A stretch of 64,000 nt of DNA from Bacteroidota bacterium (lineage in GTDB: Bacteria > Bacteroidota > Bacteroidia > Bacteroidales > JAAUTT01), in contig JAUZOO010000007.1 in the NCBI GenBank assembly GCA_030706405.1, positions 62,001 through 126,000 on the forward strand, given 5' to 3'. A model generated the notes under the pieces. The model saw nothing but the letters and a program-made list of their open reading frames with translations, had not been told where the DNA came from and made no database searches. A program made the position numbers and the translations under genes. Shown piece by piece: positions 44,299 through 51,535 of this stretch. How positions within the stretch are numbered: position 1 is the stretch's first letter; every line of letters begins with the position of its first letter.

Positions 44299-44330
44299 GC
44301 AAAAATAATTATCTTTTTCAATTCAAAAAA
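44299..44330 (-). promoter_or_regulatory. rpsT promoter
   Basis: On the minus strand TTTTTTG (44324-44330) and TATTTTTGC (44299-44307) match the -33 and -7 elements with a 16-bp spacer, slightly short. The start codon is 35 bp further on. Confidence 0.65.
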
Positions 44331-44433
44331 GGTTTTACCCTTTTTTTTGGTTTTTTATTCTGTCGATACCGTTTCTGCCGTTCGTTTTGGGCATTTGAGT
44401 ATAGTGATGTTGTATAACTGTCATACGGAAAGG

Positions 44434-45627
44434 TTAGTACAAAAAATTGTCGCCAGGGTATCGTTGGATATGGATTTTTTTTGCCTCTTCGTAAAGAAGG
44501 TTTCGTAACTCGTCGATGTTGGTTTTTTCTTTTGCCGAAATAAACAAGGTGATGTTTCCCGATTTTGCCATCCAGCTATTTTTGAGTTCTTCGAGTGAAA
44601 GGTTTTCCTTGGTTCGCGGGGTGAGGTCGTCATCGTCCTTGGGGATAAATGAATATGCATCAACCTTATTAAATAGCAGAATGATAGGTTTGTCGATGGC
44701 TTTTAATTCGGATAAGGTTTGATTTACTACGTTTATTTGTTCCTCGAATCCGGGGTGGGAGATGTCGGCTACGTGTACCAGGATGTCGGCCTCGCGAACT
44801 TCGTCGAGTGTCGATTTAAATGATTCCACCAAGTTGTGCGGCAGTTTACGGATAAATCCAACCGTGTCGGAGAGCAGAAATGCCAGATTTCCAATTACCA
44901 CCTTGCGAACGGTGGTGTCGAGCGTGGCAAAGAGTTTGTTTTCGGCAAATACCTCGGATTTGCTTAAAAGGTTCATCAGGGTGGATTTACCTACGTTGGT
45001 ATAGCCAACCAATGCTATGCGAACAATATTTCCGCGATTTTTGCGCTGGGTGGCCATTTGGCGGTCGATGCGTTTTAGGTCCTCTTTTAGCCCGGAAATT
45101 TTGTCGCGAATTATACGGCGGTCTGTTTCGAGTTCTGTTTCTCCCGGTCCACGCAATCCAATCCCCCCGCGTTGACGTTCGAGGTGGCTCCACATTCGGG
45201 TTAGCCGGGGCAGGAGGTATTGGTATTGAGCAAGCTCTACCTGGGCTTTTGCGTACGAGGTCTTGGCGCGTTTGGCAAATATGTCGAGGATGAGGTTGGT
45301 TCGGTCGAGAATTTTGCATTGCAATACCTTGTCGAGGTTACGCAGTTGTGTGGCCGAAAGCTCATCGTCGAAGATTACCATGTCGATTTCGTTTTCTTTC
45401 ACATAGGTGCACACTTCATCGAGTTTCCCGGCTCCGATAAATGTTCGTGGATTTGCGGAGTCGAGGCGTTGGACAAATGTTTTTACCGGTTCAGCACCTG
45501 CTGTGTCAGCCAGAAAAGCCAGTTCTTCGAGGTAGTCGCGTACGTCGCGTTCACTCTGGTATTGATTAATAATCCCAATAAGGACAGCTGTTTCCTTTAC
45601 CGGTTCGGTTGAAAATGGTATTGCCAT
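44434..45627 (-). CDS. hflX: Ribosome-associated GTPase HflX
   Basis: This 397-residue protein has the HflX N-terminal domain (NPRTFIGAGKLDEV and VIFDDELSATQLRNL), a coiled linker with RGGIGLRGPGETELETDRR, and a G domain with GYTNVGKSTLMN (G1), DTVGFIRKLP (G3) and NKVD (G4). HflX splits stalled or stressed ribosomes. The ATG at 45627 gives the usual length. It is monocistronic. Confidence 0.95.
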   Translation of the reverse strand: MAIPFSTEPVKETAVLIGIINQYQSERDVRDYLEELAFLADTAGAEPVKTFVQRLDSANPRTFIGAGKLDEVCTYVKENEIDMVIFDDELSATQLRNLDKVLQCKILDRTNLILDIFAKRAKTSYAKAQVELAQYQYLLPRLTRMWSHLERQRGGIGLRGPGETELETDRRIIRDKISGLKEDLKRIDRQMATQRKNRGNIVRIALVGYTNVGKSTLMNLLSKSEVFAENKLFATLDTTVRKVVIGNLAFLLSDTVGFIRKLPHNLVESFKSTLDEVREADILVHVADISHPGFEEQINVVNQTLSELKAIDKPIILLFNKVDAYSFIPKDDDDLTPRTKENLSLEELKNSWMAKSGNITLFISAKEKTNIDELRNLLYEEAKKIHIQRYPGDNFLY

Positions 45628-45646
45628 ACATAAATTATAAAGGGTT

Positions 45647-45654
45647 CAAAATTA
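45647..45654 (-). promoter_or_regulatory. -7 promoter element for hflX
   Basis: The minus strand reads TAATTTTG, a match to TAnnTTTG, 20 bp before the hflX ATG. No clear -33 element is visible. Confidence 0.45.
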
Positions 45655-45774
45655 ACAAAAGAATTGTTAATTGGCAGCAGACGAACGGGTTTTAACGCTG
45701 AGGTATTTGGTGCTTTTTCGCTTTTTTAGGGTTATTGAAGGTGGATATTTTTTTGATATTGTGAGAATTTTTTT

Positions 45775-45804
45775 TGGAGTTTTGATAAAAACGAATACTT
45801 TTGC
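45775..45804 (+). promoter_or_regulatory. tRNA-Ala promoter
   Basis: TTGGAG (45775) and the exact -7 element TACTTTTGC (45796-45804) precede the tRNA by 14 bp. The first transcribed base should fall close to 45811. Confidence 0.7.
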
Positions 45805-45818
45805 ATCACTTTTCCAAA

Positions 45819-45892
<74 letters not shown>

Positions 45893-45903
45893 CGAAAAAT
45901 TGA

Positions 45904-45930
45904 GGGCTTTCAGAAATGAAAGCCCTTTTT
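45904..45930 (+). terminator. Rho-independent terminator after tRNA-Ala
   Basis: The 9-bp perfect stem GGGCTTTCA/TGAAAGCCC (45904-45912 with 45917-45925), with a GAAA tetraloop, is followed by five T residues. Confidence 0.92.
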
Positions 45931-46220
45931 GTTTTATGTATCCTGACCTTTTTGAGTGAAAAGAAAAAGCCACCTCAGGTTTTAAAAACCTAGGAGTTTT
46001 CCTTTTAAGATGAACAGACTCCAAAGGAGTCAAATGATTTTCATTCCATCAATTTTCCTTTACGAAACGCCATCTCTCCAAAACTAATACCCTAAATCCC
46101 GTAGGTTATTCATACAACAAAGTTTCTGTTTGGCAAAATTCTATTGCTGGCGGGGGCTATTAAAATTCCATCCGAGGTATTTCCGATGCAGGATATAGGA
46201 AGAATATAAAATATTATCAT

Positions 46221-46488
46221 ATCCGATATTTGGGATATTAGATAAACCTAAATTTTTGGGTAGTCCGCCATTTGGGATATTGATTAATTTAAAAATTATC
46301 TATAATCCGCAGTTTGGGATTTAAGATAATTCAAGAAATAATTGAAATCCCAAAGTGCGGATTTAAGTTTATTCCAGAGTTAACTAATATCCCAATGTAC
46401 GAAATAGTGATAATTCTATGTTAAACCTATTTCCGAAAGTTGGGACTATTATTCAACAAAAGTTTATTCACGATTTGTTATTTGGGAT
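46221..46488 (+). repeat. Seven-site array, exact 42-bp period, before DUF6261 gene
   Basis: The 16-bp site ATCCGnnnTTTGGGAT starts at 46221, 46263, 46305, 46347 (inverted), 46389 (inverted), 46431 and 46473, always 42 bp apart. The third and fourth copies differ at one base only. The second is near-perfect; the fifth, sixth and seventh are weaker in the ATCCG half but keep TTGGGA. The site is roughly palindromic (ATCC...GGAT), so its centre is in register whichever way it points. Intervening 26-bp spacers are AT-rich and differ, apart from a loosely shared ATTAGATAA flank. The array ends 45 bp before the ATG. Confidence 0.85.
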
Positions 46489-46533
46489 AAAAGATTTATT
46501 TTTATTGAACTAACGTCCTACCTCTTAACTACC

Positions 46534-47292
46534 ATGGATAAAATTGAACCTGTCTATCTCCATAACATGCGAAACGGCGAACATCTTCAGTTTATGTCAT
46601 CCGCCGATAAGTTAATCGCAACTTATTTATCGGAGCTACCCGCGCTGGATGGTTTGTATCCTGCATTTAAATTGGCGCTCGATACCGAAAGCGCAACAAT
46701 CCAAACCATGCGCGGAAGCATCAAATCCGAAACCATTACCGGCCTAAACACGCTTCGGGTACAAACCTGGAGCGCCCTGATTGCCCGAATTAAGTCGGCA
46801 ATGCTTAGCCCACTGGCCGACGAAGCCGAAAGCGGATGGCAGCTAAAATGCACCATCGGTCAGCATAGCAATCTTCGTATCCACACCATCGATTCACGGA
46901 GCTCCATAATCAGTGGCTTTATCAGGGAGATGCAGAAGCCGGAACTTGCGCTTCATGCCCGAAAAATAAACATCACCACATTGGTTGAGGAACTAAAAAA
47001 TCAAAACGAGCAGTTTTTGGATTTAATGATGGAACGCACCAGCGAATTGGCCGACCGCAACAGTGGCGATGTGCGCGCCGTTCGCAGCCTCATCGACCCG
47101 GCTTATGTACAAATTGTTGGCCGGATAAACGCAGCCATCGTGCTCGGCTTAGCCCGGCCCGAAACTGAAGCGTTTGTGGCCAAGCTCAACGAACACATCC
47201 GCTATTACAAATTAGCCCTCGCCACCCGACGGGGCCGCAGCCGCAAACGAAGGGAAATGAAGGAGAGGGTGAGTGAAGAGGGAAAGGGGTAA
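46534..47292 (+). CDS. DUF6261-type protein of unknown function
   Basis: This 252-residue, mostly alpha-helical protein has no signal peptide or membrane segment. It resembles the DUF6261 proteins found in many Bacteroidota, often in several copies per genome; the assignment is from overall pattern and is not certain. The C-terminus is strongly basic (ATRRGRSRKRREMKER), which could bind nucleic acid. The coding strand is richer in C and G at third positions than the neighbours. It stands alone behind the seven-site array and ends in a terminator. Confidence 0.75.
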   Translation: MDKIEPVYLHNMRNGEHLQFMSSADKLIATYLSELPALDGLYPAFKLALDTESATIQTMRGSIKSETITGLNTLRVQTWSALIARIKSAMLSPLADEAESGWQLKCTIGQHSNLRIHTIDSRSSIISGFIREMQKPELALHARKINITTLVEELKNQNEQFLDLMMERTSELADRNSGDVRAVRSLIDPAYVQIVGRINAAIVLGLARPETEAFVAKLNEHIRYYKLALATRRGRSRKRREMKERVSEEGKG

Positions 47293-47304
47293 AATCGAGA
47301 CTTG

Positions 47305-47344
47305 ACACTTCCAGATCGACGATGCTGGAAGGTGTGGCTTTTTT
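47305..47344 (+). terminator. Rho-independent terminator after DUF6261 gene
   Basis: ACACTTCCAG (47305-47314) pairs with CTGGAAGGTGT (47325-47335) with one bulged G, and a run of six T residues follows shortly after. Confidence 0.75.
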
Positions 47345-47473
47345 ACATTTGACAGGAATTGAATATTGGATGCAGAAAATTATAGTACTGTAGCCGAACC
47401 CGGTCAAATTAGACACACATTACAAAGTCTCTCATCTGAGATAGCAGTAGTGCGCCAGCAAAAATTCATCATA

Positions 47474-48022
47474 TTATAAGATGTAATCTCCATTTTTATT
47501 TTTCCTTAAATTCTTGGGACTATAATTTGGGAACAATTTATTATCAAGGTAAAATGAAAGACCGCAAACCAATCCTGCAAAGAATACGTTTAACAATATA
47601 TCTACCCCTCCTTCTAATTTTCCAACCGTTTGCAAAAAACCTGCTATGGCCAAAATTCCACAAGCACGATAGATAGGAGCATTGTATCGTGCAATTTCAA
47701 ACATAAAATATCCTGAAAAAATTGGGACTAGAAAAACAAATAAGAGGGTCCAAAGTTCTCCAGTCTCAACTGTCAAGCTGAACACCATTAATATTTTGAG
47801 CAAAATAATAAGTCCTAAAACTCCAAGTAAAATATTATTATAAGATTTATACTTGGCTTTATCTTCTTTGGTGGCTGTTCCTGTAATGAGAAGTACAATA
47901 GATTTTTTATCGTAATATTGTTCAGTAAGTTCGTTGTAAATCTCTTGATCAGTTTTTCCACAATTTCTTCCTTCAAGAATAAATTGTTTTACAAATTTCT
48001 TTTCTAACGATTTTTTGTTCAT
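47474..48022 (-). CDS. Small four-helix membrane protein, unknown function
   Basis: This 182-residue protein has a charged N-terminal segment (about 1-60, with RNCGKTDQEIYNELTEQYYDKKSI) followed by about four hydrophobic helices (about 62-165) and a short basic tail. I recognise no family. The ATG at 48022 (MNKKSLEKKF) is preferred over one 33 bp upstream. It has no close neighbour on its strand, and its codon use is AT-rich compared with the DUF6261 gene beside it, so it could be a recent arrival. Confidence 0.7.
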   Translation of the reverse strand: MNKKSLEKKFVKQFILEGRNCGKTDQEIYNELTEQYYDKKSIVLLITGTATKEDKAKYKSYNNILLGVLGLIILLKILMVFSLTVETGELWTLLFVFLVPIFSGYFMFEIARYNAPIYRACGILAIAGFLQTVGKLEGGVDILLNVFFAGLVCGLSFYLDNKLFPNYSPKNLRKNKNGDYIL

Positions 48023-48167
48023 TGTCTTTCTTTTGTATTTACATATCAATTTCAATCAAACTTATTAACATTTAAAGGCGATCGTATACTAATTTAGCAA
48101 CACCTTGCATGATAAGCTGCCAATAGTAAATATAAAAAACCGATCGTTTAAGCCGATAAAATTAGAC

Positions 48168-48190
48168 GAGTTTGTTTAACAAACAAACTC
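48168..48190. repeat. Short perfect hairpin upstream of the membrane protein
   Basis: GAGTTTGTTT (48168-48177) and AAACAAACTC (48181-48190) pair perfectly across a three-base loop. It lies about 146 bp before the 47474-48022 gene in its 5' direction. There is no T tract on the minus strand. Confidence 0.5.
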
Positions 48191-48253
48191 AAAGGCAACC
48201 TTTTTTTAATTGAAATAATCCCTTACATGAGCCACAATAGCGCCTAGCATTTC

Positions 48254-48310
48254 TTATATACTTCCAAAGCCACAAAGGCAATAAACCCTTGTGGCTTTGG
48301 AAGTATATAA
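48254..48310. terminator. Perfect 22-bp inverted repeat after the SDR gene
   Basis: The arms 48254-48275 and 48289-48310 are exact reverse complements (core CTTCCAAAGCCACAA), with a 13-base loop. It lies 10 bp beyond the SDR stop, as a terminator should, but the stem is unusually long and the minus strand has no T run after it. It may act as an RNA-stabilising 3' hairpin. Confidence 0.6.
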
Positions 48311-48320
48311 AGGTAATTAA

Positions 48321-49136
48321 TTACACTCCGCTAAAAGCGCTAAAACCACCGTCGATAGGCAACACTACGCCCGTAATAAAACTGGCGGCTTCGGAACAAA
48401 GGAACTGAACAGCCCCGTTTAATTCGTTAATGTCGCCAAAGCGTTTCATGGGAGTTTTGGCAATTACTTTTACGCTGCGTTCGGTTAGTGAGCCATCGGG
48501 ATTGATGAGTACGGCGCGGTTCTGGTCGCCGATGAAAAAGCCCGGAGCAATGGCATTCACGCGGATGCCGTCGCCAAATTTGAGGGCCATTTCGGTAGCC
48601 AGCCACTGGGTAAAGTTGCTGATACCGGTTTTAGCCACGGAATATCCCGGTACACGGGTAATGGCCGAGTATGCCGCCATCGACGAGATATTGATGATGC
48701 TTCCTGTTTTTTGTTCGGCCATCACTTTCCCAAAAACCTGGCTCGGATAAACAGTGCCGTTAAGGTTAAGCTGGGTAACTTTTTCCCAATCTGAGATTTT
48801 CATGTCGAAAAATGTCTGTTCGGGGGTAAGGGTAGCTCCGGGCATATTTCCTCCGGCAATATTCAGGAGGATGTCGATACGACCCCATTTGGCAATAATT
48901 TGTTTGGACGCGTTTTCGAGGCTTTCGATGTCGAGCACGCTGCCCACGATACCGATAACATCGCCACCAAGGCCTTTAAGCTCTTCCACGCGGCTGTCGA
49001 GCTGATCCTGACGAATGTCGAGCGCAACTACTTTGGCGCCTGCCTTCACAAAACTTTTAGCTATACTGCCGCCCAAGACTCCACCAGCCCCGGTGATAAC
49101 AGCAACCTTACCTTCGATACTAAACATTTCGTTCAT
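48321..49136 (-). CDS. SDR oxidoreductase, probable D-mannonate oxidoreductase
   Basis: This 271-residue classical short-chain dehydrogenase has the NAD-binding TGAGGVLGGSIA motif near the N-terminus, NIAGGN, and a catalytic Ser-Tyr-Lys set (INISSMAAY and YSVAKTG). Together with the adjacent uxuA it most likely interconverts fructuronate and mannonate, a role that SDR enzymes fill in Bacteroidota in place of the classical UxuB. I chose the ATG at 49136; another lies three codons in (49127). Substrate is inferred from context. Confidence 0.85.
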   Translation of the reverse strand: MNEMFSIEGKVAVITGAGGVLGGSIAKSFVKAGAKVVALDIRQDQLDSRVEELKGLGGDVIGIVGSVLDIESLENASKQIIAKWGRIDILLNIAGGNMPGATLTPEQTFFDMKISDWEKVTQLNLNGTVYPSQVFGKVMAEQKTGSIINISSMAAYSAITRVPGYSVAKTGISNFTQWLATEMALKFGDGIRVNAIAPGFFIGDQNRAVLINPDGSLTERSVKVIAKTPMKRFGDINELNGAVQFLCSEAASFITGVVLPIDGGFSAFSGV

Positions 49137-49178
49137 GATTGTATTATTTAAATTAAGTGTAGTCGGTGTAAAGAATAT

Positions 49179-49247
49179 AAACGCAAAGGCGCAATGACGC
49201 CAAGTTTTTATCAATATTCTTTATTGCGTCTTCGCGCTTTTGCGTTT
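49179..49247. repeat. Imperfect 22-bp inverted repeat between uxuA and SDR genes
   Basis: The arms 49179-49200 (AAACGCAAAGGCGCAATGAC...) and 49226-49247 pair at 19 of 22 positions around a 25-base loop. CGCAAAG-type repeats of this kind are scattered in many Bacteroidota and related genomes. It lies in a short intercistronic gap and could form an mRNA hairpin. Confidence 0.65.
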
Positions 49248-49252
49248 AGTAT

Positions 49253-50434
49253 TTAAATCTGTCCTTTTTTGATTTCGTCCTGTACGGCAGCCATCATCCC
49301 GGAAACCTGGGCGAGAGCATACATACGGCCGAGGAACGAATAGCCGGGATTATAGTTTTTATCCACATCGTCGAGCATGAGTTTGCCGTGATCGACACGC
49401 ATGGGCAGTTCGGGATTTGCTTTTTCGAGCGTACGGATTACTTCGAGCAGGTTAGCGCGACCGTTAAGGTGCGACGATTCCATAAAGTTGCCATCGGGCG
49501 TGGCTTCGGTGCTGCGTAAGTGTACAAAATGAATGCGCGAAGCGAATTTCTTAGCCAAAGCGGGAACGTCGTTATGCAATCCGGCGCTCAGCGACCCGGC
49601 GCAAAAGGTCAATCCATTATGAACATTGTCCACAGCCTTCAGGAACCATTCAATGTCTTCATGACTGGTTACAATACGCGGTAGTCCCAGCACTGCAAAT
49701 GGAGGATCGTCGGGATGAACACACAGGTTAACGCCATACTCCTCTGCAACCGGAATAACCTTTTCGAGAAAGTATTTCATATTCTGGCGCAGCGCATTCT
49801 TATCGATACCATTGTAAAGTGCAAGCAGACGTTTAAAGATAGCCACAGGCTGCTGGTCGCCTTCCTTAATATTTCCGTTTACAAACCCCTGCGTTTTAAC
49901 GATAATAGTATTGATTAACTCTTCCTTTTCGGCCTGCGTAATGGTTTTATCGAGTTCTTTCACGGCATTCAGCACTTCGGCAGAATAATCGGCTTCGGCA
50001 CCTTCACGATTCAGGATTTTGCAATCGAAATAAGCGAATCGGATTTTATTAAAATACAAGGTCGAAGTGCCGTCGGGCAGCATGTGTTCAAGGTCGGTAC
50101 GAATCCAGTCGATTACCGGCATAAAGTTGTAGCAAACCGTTTTCACCCCTGCTTGTCCGAGGTTTTTAAGGCTTATCTTGTAATTCTCGATGAGTTGGTC
50201 GCGATCGGGTCCGGCGTATTTAATGCTTTCCGAAACCGGAAGGCTCTCTACCACCGACCAGCGCAAGCCGCCGTCTTCGATATATTGTTTTAAATCCATG
50301 ATAGCTTCGGACGTCCATACTTCCCCGTTGGGAACGTCGTGCAACGCTGTTACAATACCTTCAACTCCAATCTGTCTCAACATGGCAAGCGTAATCGGAT
50401 CTTTCTTGCCAAACCATCTCCACGTTTTCTCCAT
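49253..50434 (-). CDS. uxuA: Mannonate dehydratase
   Basis: This 393-residue TIM-barrel enzyme converts D-mannonate to 2-keto-3-deoxygluconate. It opens with WRWFGKKDPITLAMLRQIG and has the conserved CVHPDDPP metal-site motif, plus HLRSTEATPDGNFMESSHL and MRVDHGK near the end. Length is usual for the family. It is the first gene of the two-gene run with the SDR oxidoreductase and diverges from the AraC gene across 198 bp. Confidence 0.95.
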   Translation of the reverse strand: MEKTWRWFGKKDPITLAMLRQIGVEGIVTALHDVPNGEVWTSEAIMDLKQYIEDGGLRWSVVESLPVSESIKYAGPDRDQLIENYKISLKNLGQAGVKTVCYNFMPVIDWIRTDLEHMLPDGTSTLYFNKIRFAYFDCKILNREGAEADYSAEVLNAVKELDKTITQAEKEELINTIIVKTQGFVNGNIKEGDQQPVAIFKRLLALYNGIDKNALRQNMKYFLEKVIPVAEEYGVNLCVHPDDPPFAVLGLPRIVTSHEDIEWFLKAVDNVHNGLTFCAGSLSAGLHNDVPALAKKFASRIHFVHLRSTEATPDGNFMESSHLNGRANLLEVIRTLEKANPELPMRVDHGKLMLDDVDKNYNPGYSFLGRMYALAQVSGMMAAVQDEIKKGQI

Positions 50435-50560
50435 TATTTGTTTTTTTGATATTTGTATAGAATTTCGTTCCGGGGTTTACACATTATCCATTCTTGATGA
50501 ATAAACTAACCAGAAATTTATCGCTACAAATATGAGCCGAAATTATATCGAAAACAACCC

Positions 50561-50607
50561 TTGCAATAACACTCCATTTGCAATAAGTTATGGTATTTTT
50601 GCAAATA
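50561..50607 (+). promoter_or_regulatory. Three direct TTGCAAtA repeats with araC-type promoter
   Basis: TTGCAATAA occurs at 50561 and 50578, and a related TTGCAAATA at 50599. The last overlaps the exact -7 element TATTTTTGC (50594-50602), which lies 31 bp before the AraC gene's ATG. Direct repeats one to two helical turns apart are typical of AraC-family binding sites, so autoregulation is plausible. Confidence 0.5.
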
Positions 50608-50632
50608 TTTCATCAAAGACAACAAACAGGCC

Positions 50633-51505
50633 ATGTCCAAGATAATGCACGAACAGGTTGATCTTCCTGGCGGGAGTCCCGTTAAAATGAAATGGAACCG
50701 GTATCCGCATTTTATTTATCCCTGGCATTTTCATGGCGAGTACGAGATTGTTTACACCTTAAAAAGTTATGGAACAAGGTACGTGGGCGACAGTATTGAG
50801 ACGTTCGAAGCCGGCGACCTGGTATTTCTTGGCAGTAATCTGCCACATTCGTGGAAAAGCGACGAGGCTTTTCATCAGAATAATCCCGATTATACGGTTG
50901 AGGTTATTGTGATTCAGTTTTCGGAGAATTTTCTTTCGCAGGCCATTTCGGATTATCCGGAGATGGCGCACATCCGCGAACTTTTTAAACGTTCCGAAAG
51001 AGGTATAAAATTTCTGGAACCTGATAGTAATGCCATCGGAAAAAAGATTGTAAAACTTTGGAATGCCCCACCGTTTAAACGCCTCGTTGATTTTATGCTT
51101 GTGCTGGATGCCATGGCACAAAGCAGCCATTACCAACTGCTGGCTTCCGAAATATTCCGCAAAAACACTATTGAAACCGGCGACCGTTTAGAAAAGATAT
51201 TGCGTTACCTCAACTATTCCTATCAGCAAAAGCTGTCGCTAAAAGAACTGTCGGGAAAATTCAACATGAACCCGGCCGCTTTTTGCCGTTATTTTAAAGA
51301 AAAAACGAGCAAATCGTTAACGGAATACATCAACGACTTACGGATTGGTTATGCCTGCAAGCTGCTACAAGAGCGGAACATCCCAATATCGCAGGTCAGC
51401 CAGAAATGTGGGTTTAATAACTTGTCGCACTTTAACCGTGCATTTAAAAACAAAATCGGCTCAACCCCTTCGGCTTATCATAAAAATCTGCAAGCAAAAC
51501 GATAG
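50633..51505 (+). CDS. AraC-family transcriptional regulator
   Basis: This 290-residue protein has an N-terminal cupin sensing domain (FIYPWHFHGEYEIVYTL and LVFLGSNLPHSWKSD) and a C-terminal double HTH (about 185-290, with ISQVSQKCGFNNLSHFNRAFKNKIGSTPSAY). It likely binds a sugar or uronate. It diverges from uxuA and is probably its regulator. The start is the ATG at 50633. Confidence 0.93.
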   Translation: MSKIMHEQVDLPGGSPVKMKWNRYPHFIYPWHFHGEYEIVYTLKSYGTRYVGDSIETFEAGDLVFLGSNLPHSWKSDEAFHQNNPDYTVEVIVIQFSENFLSQAISDYPEMAHIRELFKRSERGIKFLEPDSNAIGKKIVKLWNAPPFKRLVDFMLVLDAMAQSSHYQLLASEIFRKNTIETGDRLEKILRYLNYSYQQKLSLKELSGKFNMNPAAFCRYFKEKTSKSLTEYINDLRIGYACKLLQERNIPISQVSQKCGFNNLSHFNRAFKNKIGSTPSAYHKNLQAKR

Positions 51506-51535
51506 CCAAAAGGGTTGAGCCGAAATATTATCAGT

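Larger units (their letters stand above)
45893..46533 (+). other. Gene-free 640-bp region with phased repeat array
   Basis: It contains the tRNA terminator (45904-45930), two short palindromes (AGGTTTT-A-AAAACCT at 45977-45991 and GACTCC-AAA-GGAGTC at 46017-46031), about 140 bp with no clear feature, and the seven-copy 42-bp-period array (46221-46488) that leads into the DUF6261-type gene. No coding sequence is visible on either strand. Confidence 0.8.

Noticed and set aside
44880-45293. 137-codon open frame antisense to hflX
   Set aside because: Shadow of the conserved G domain; its Arg- and Cys-rich translation resembles no protein.
46221-46488. CRISPR array
   Set aside because: The regular 42-bp spacing looks CRISPR-like, but the repeat is only 16 bp, degenerate and found in both orientations, and there are no cas genes. 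Spacers are uniformly AT-rich.
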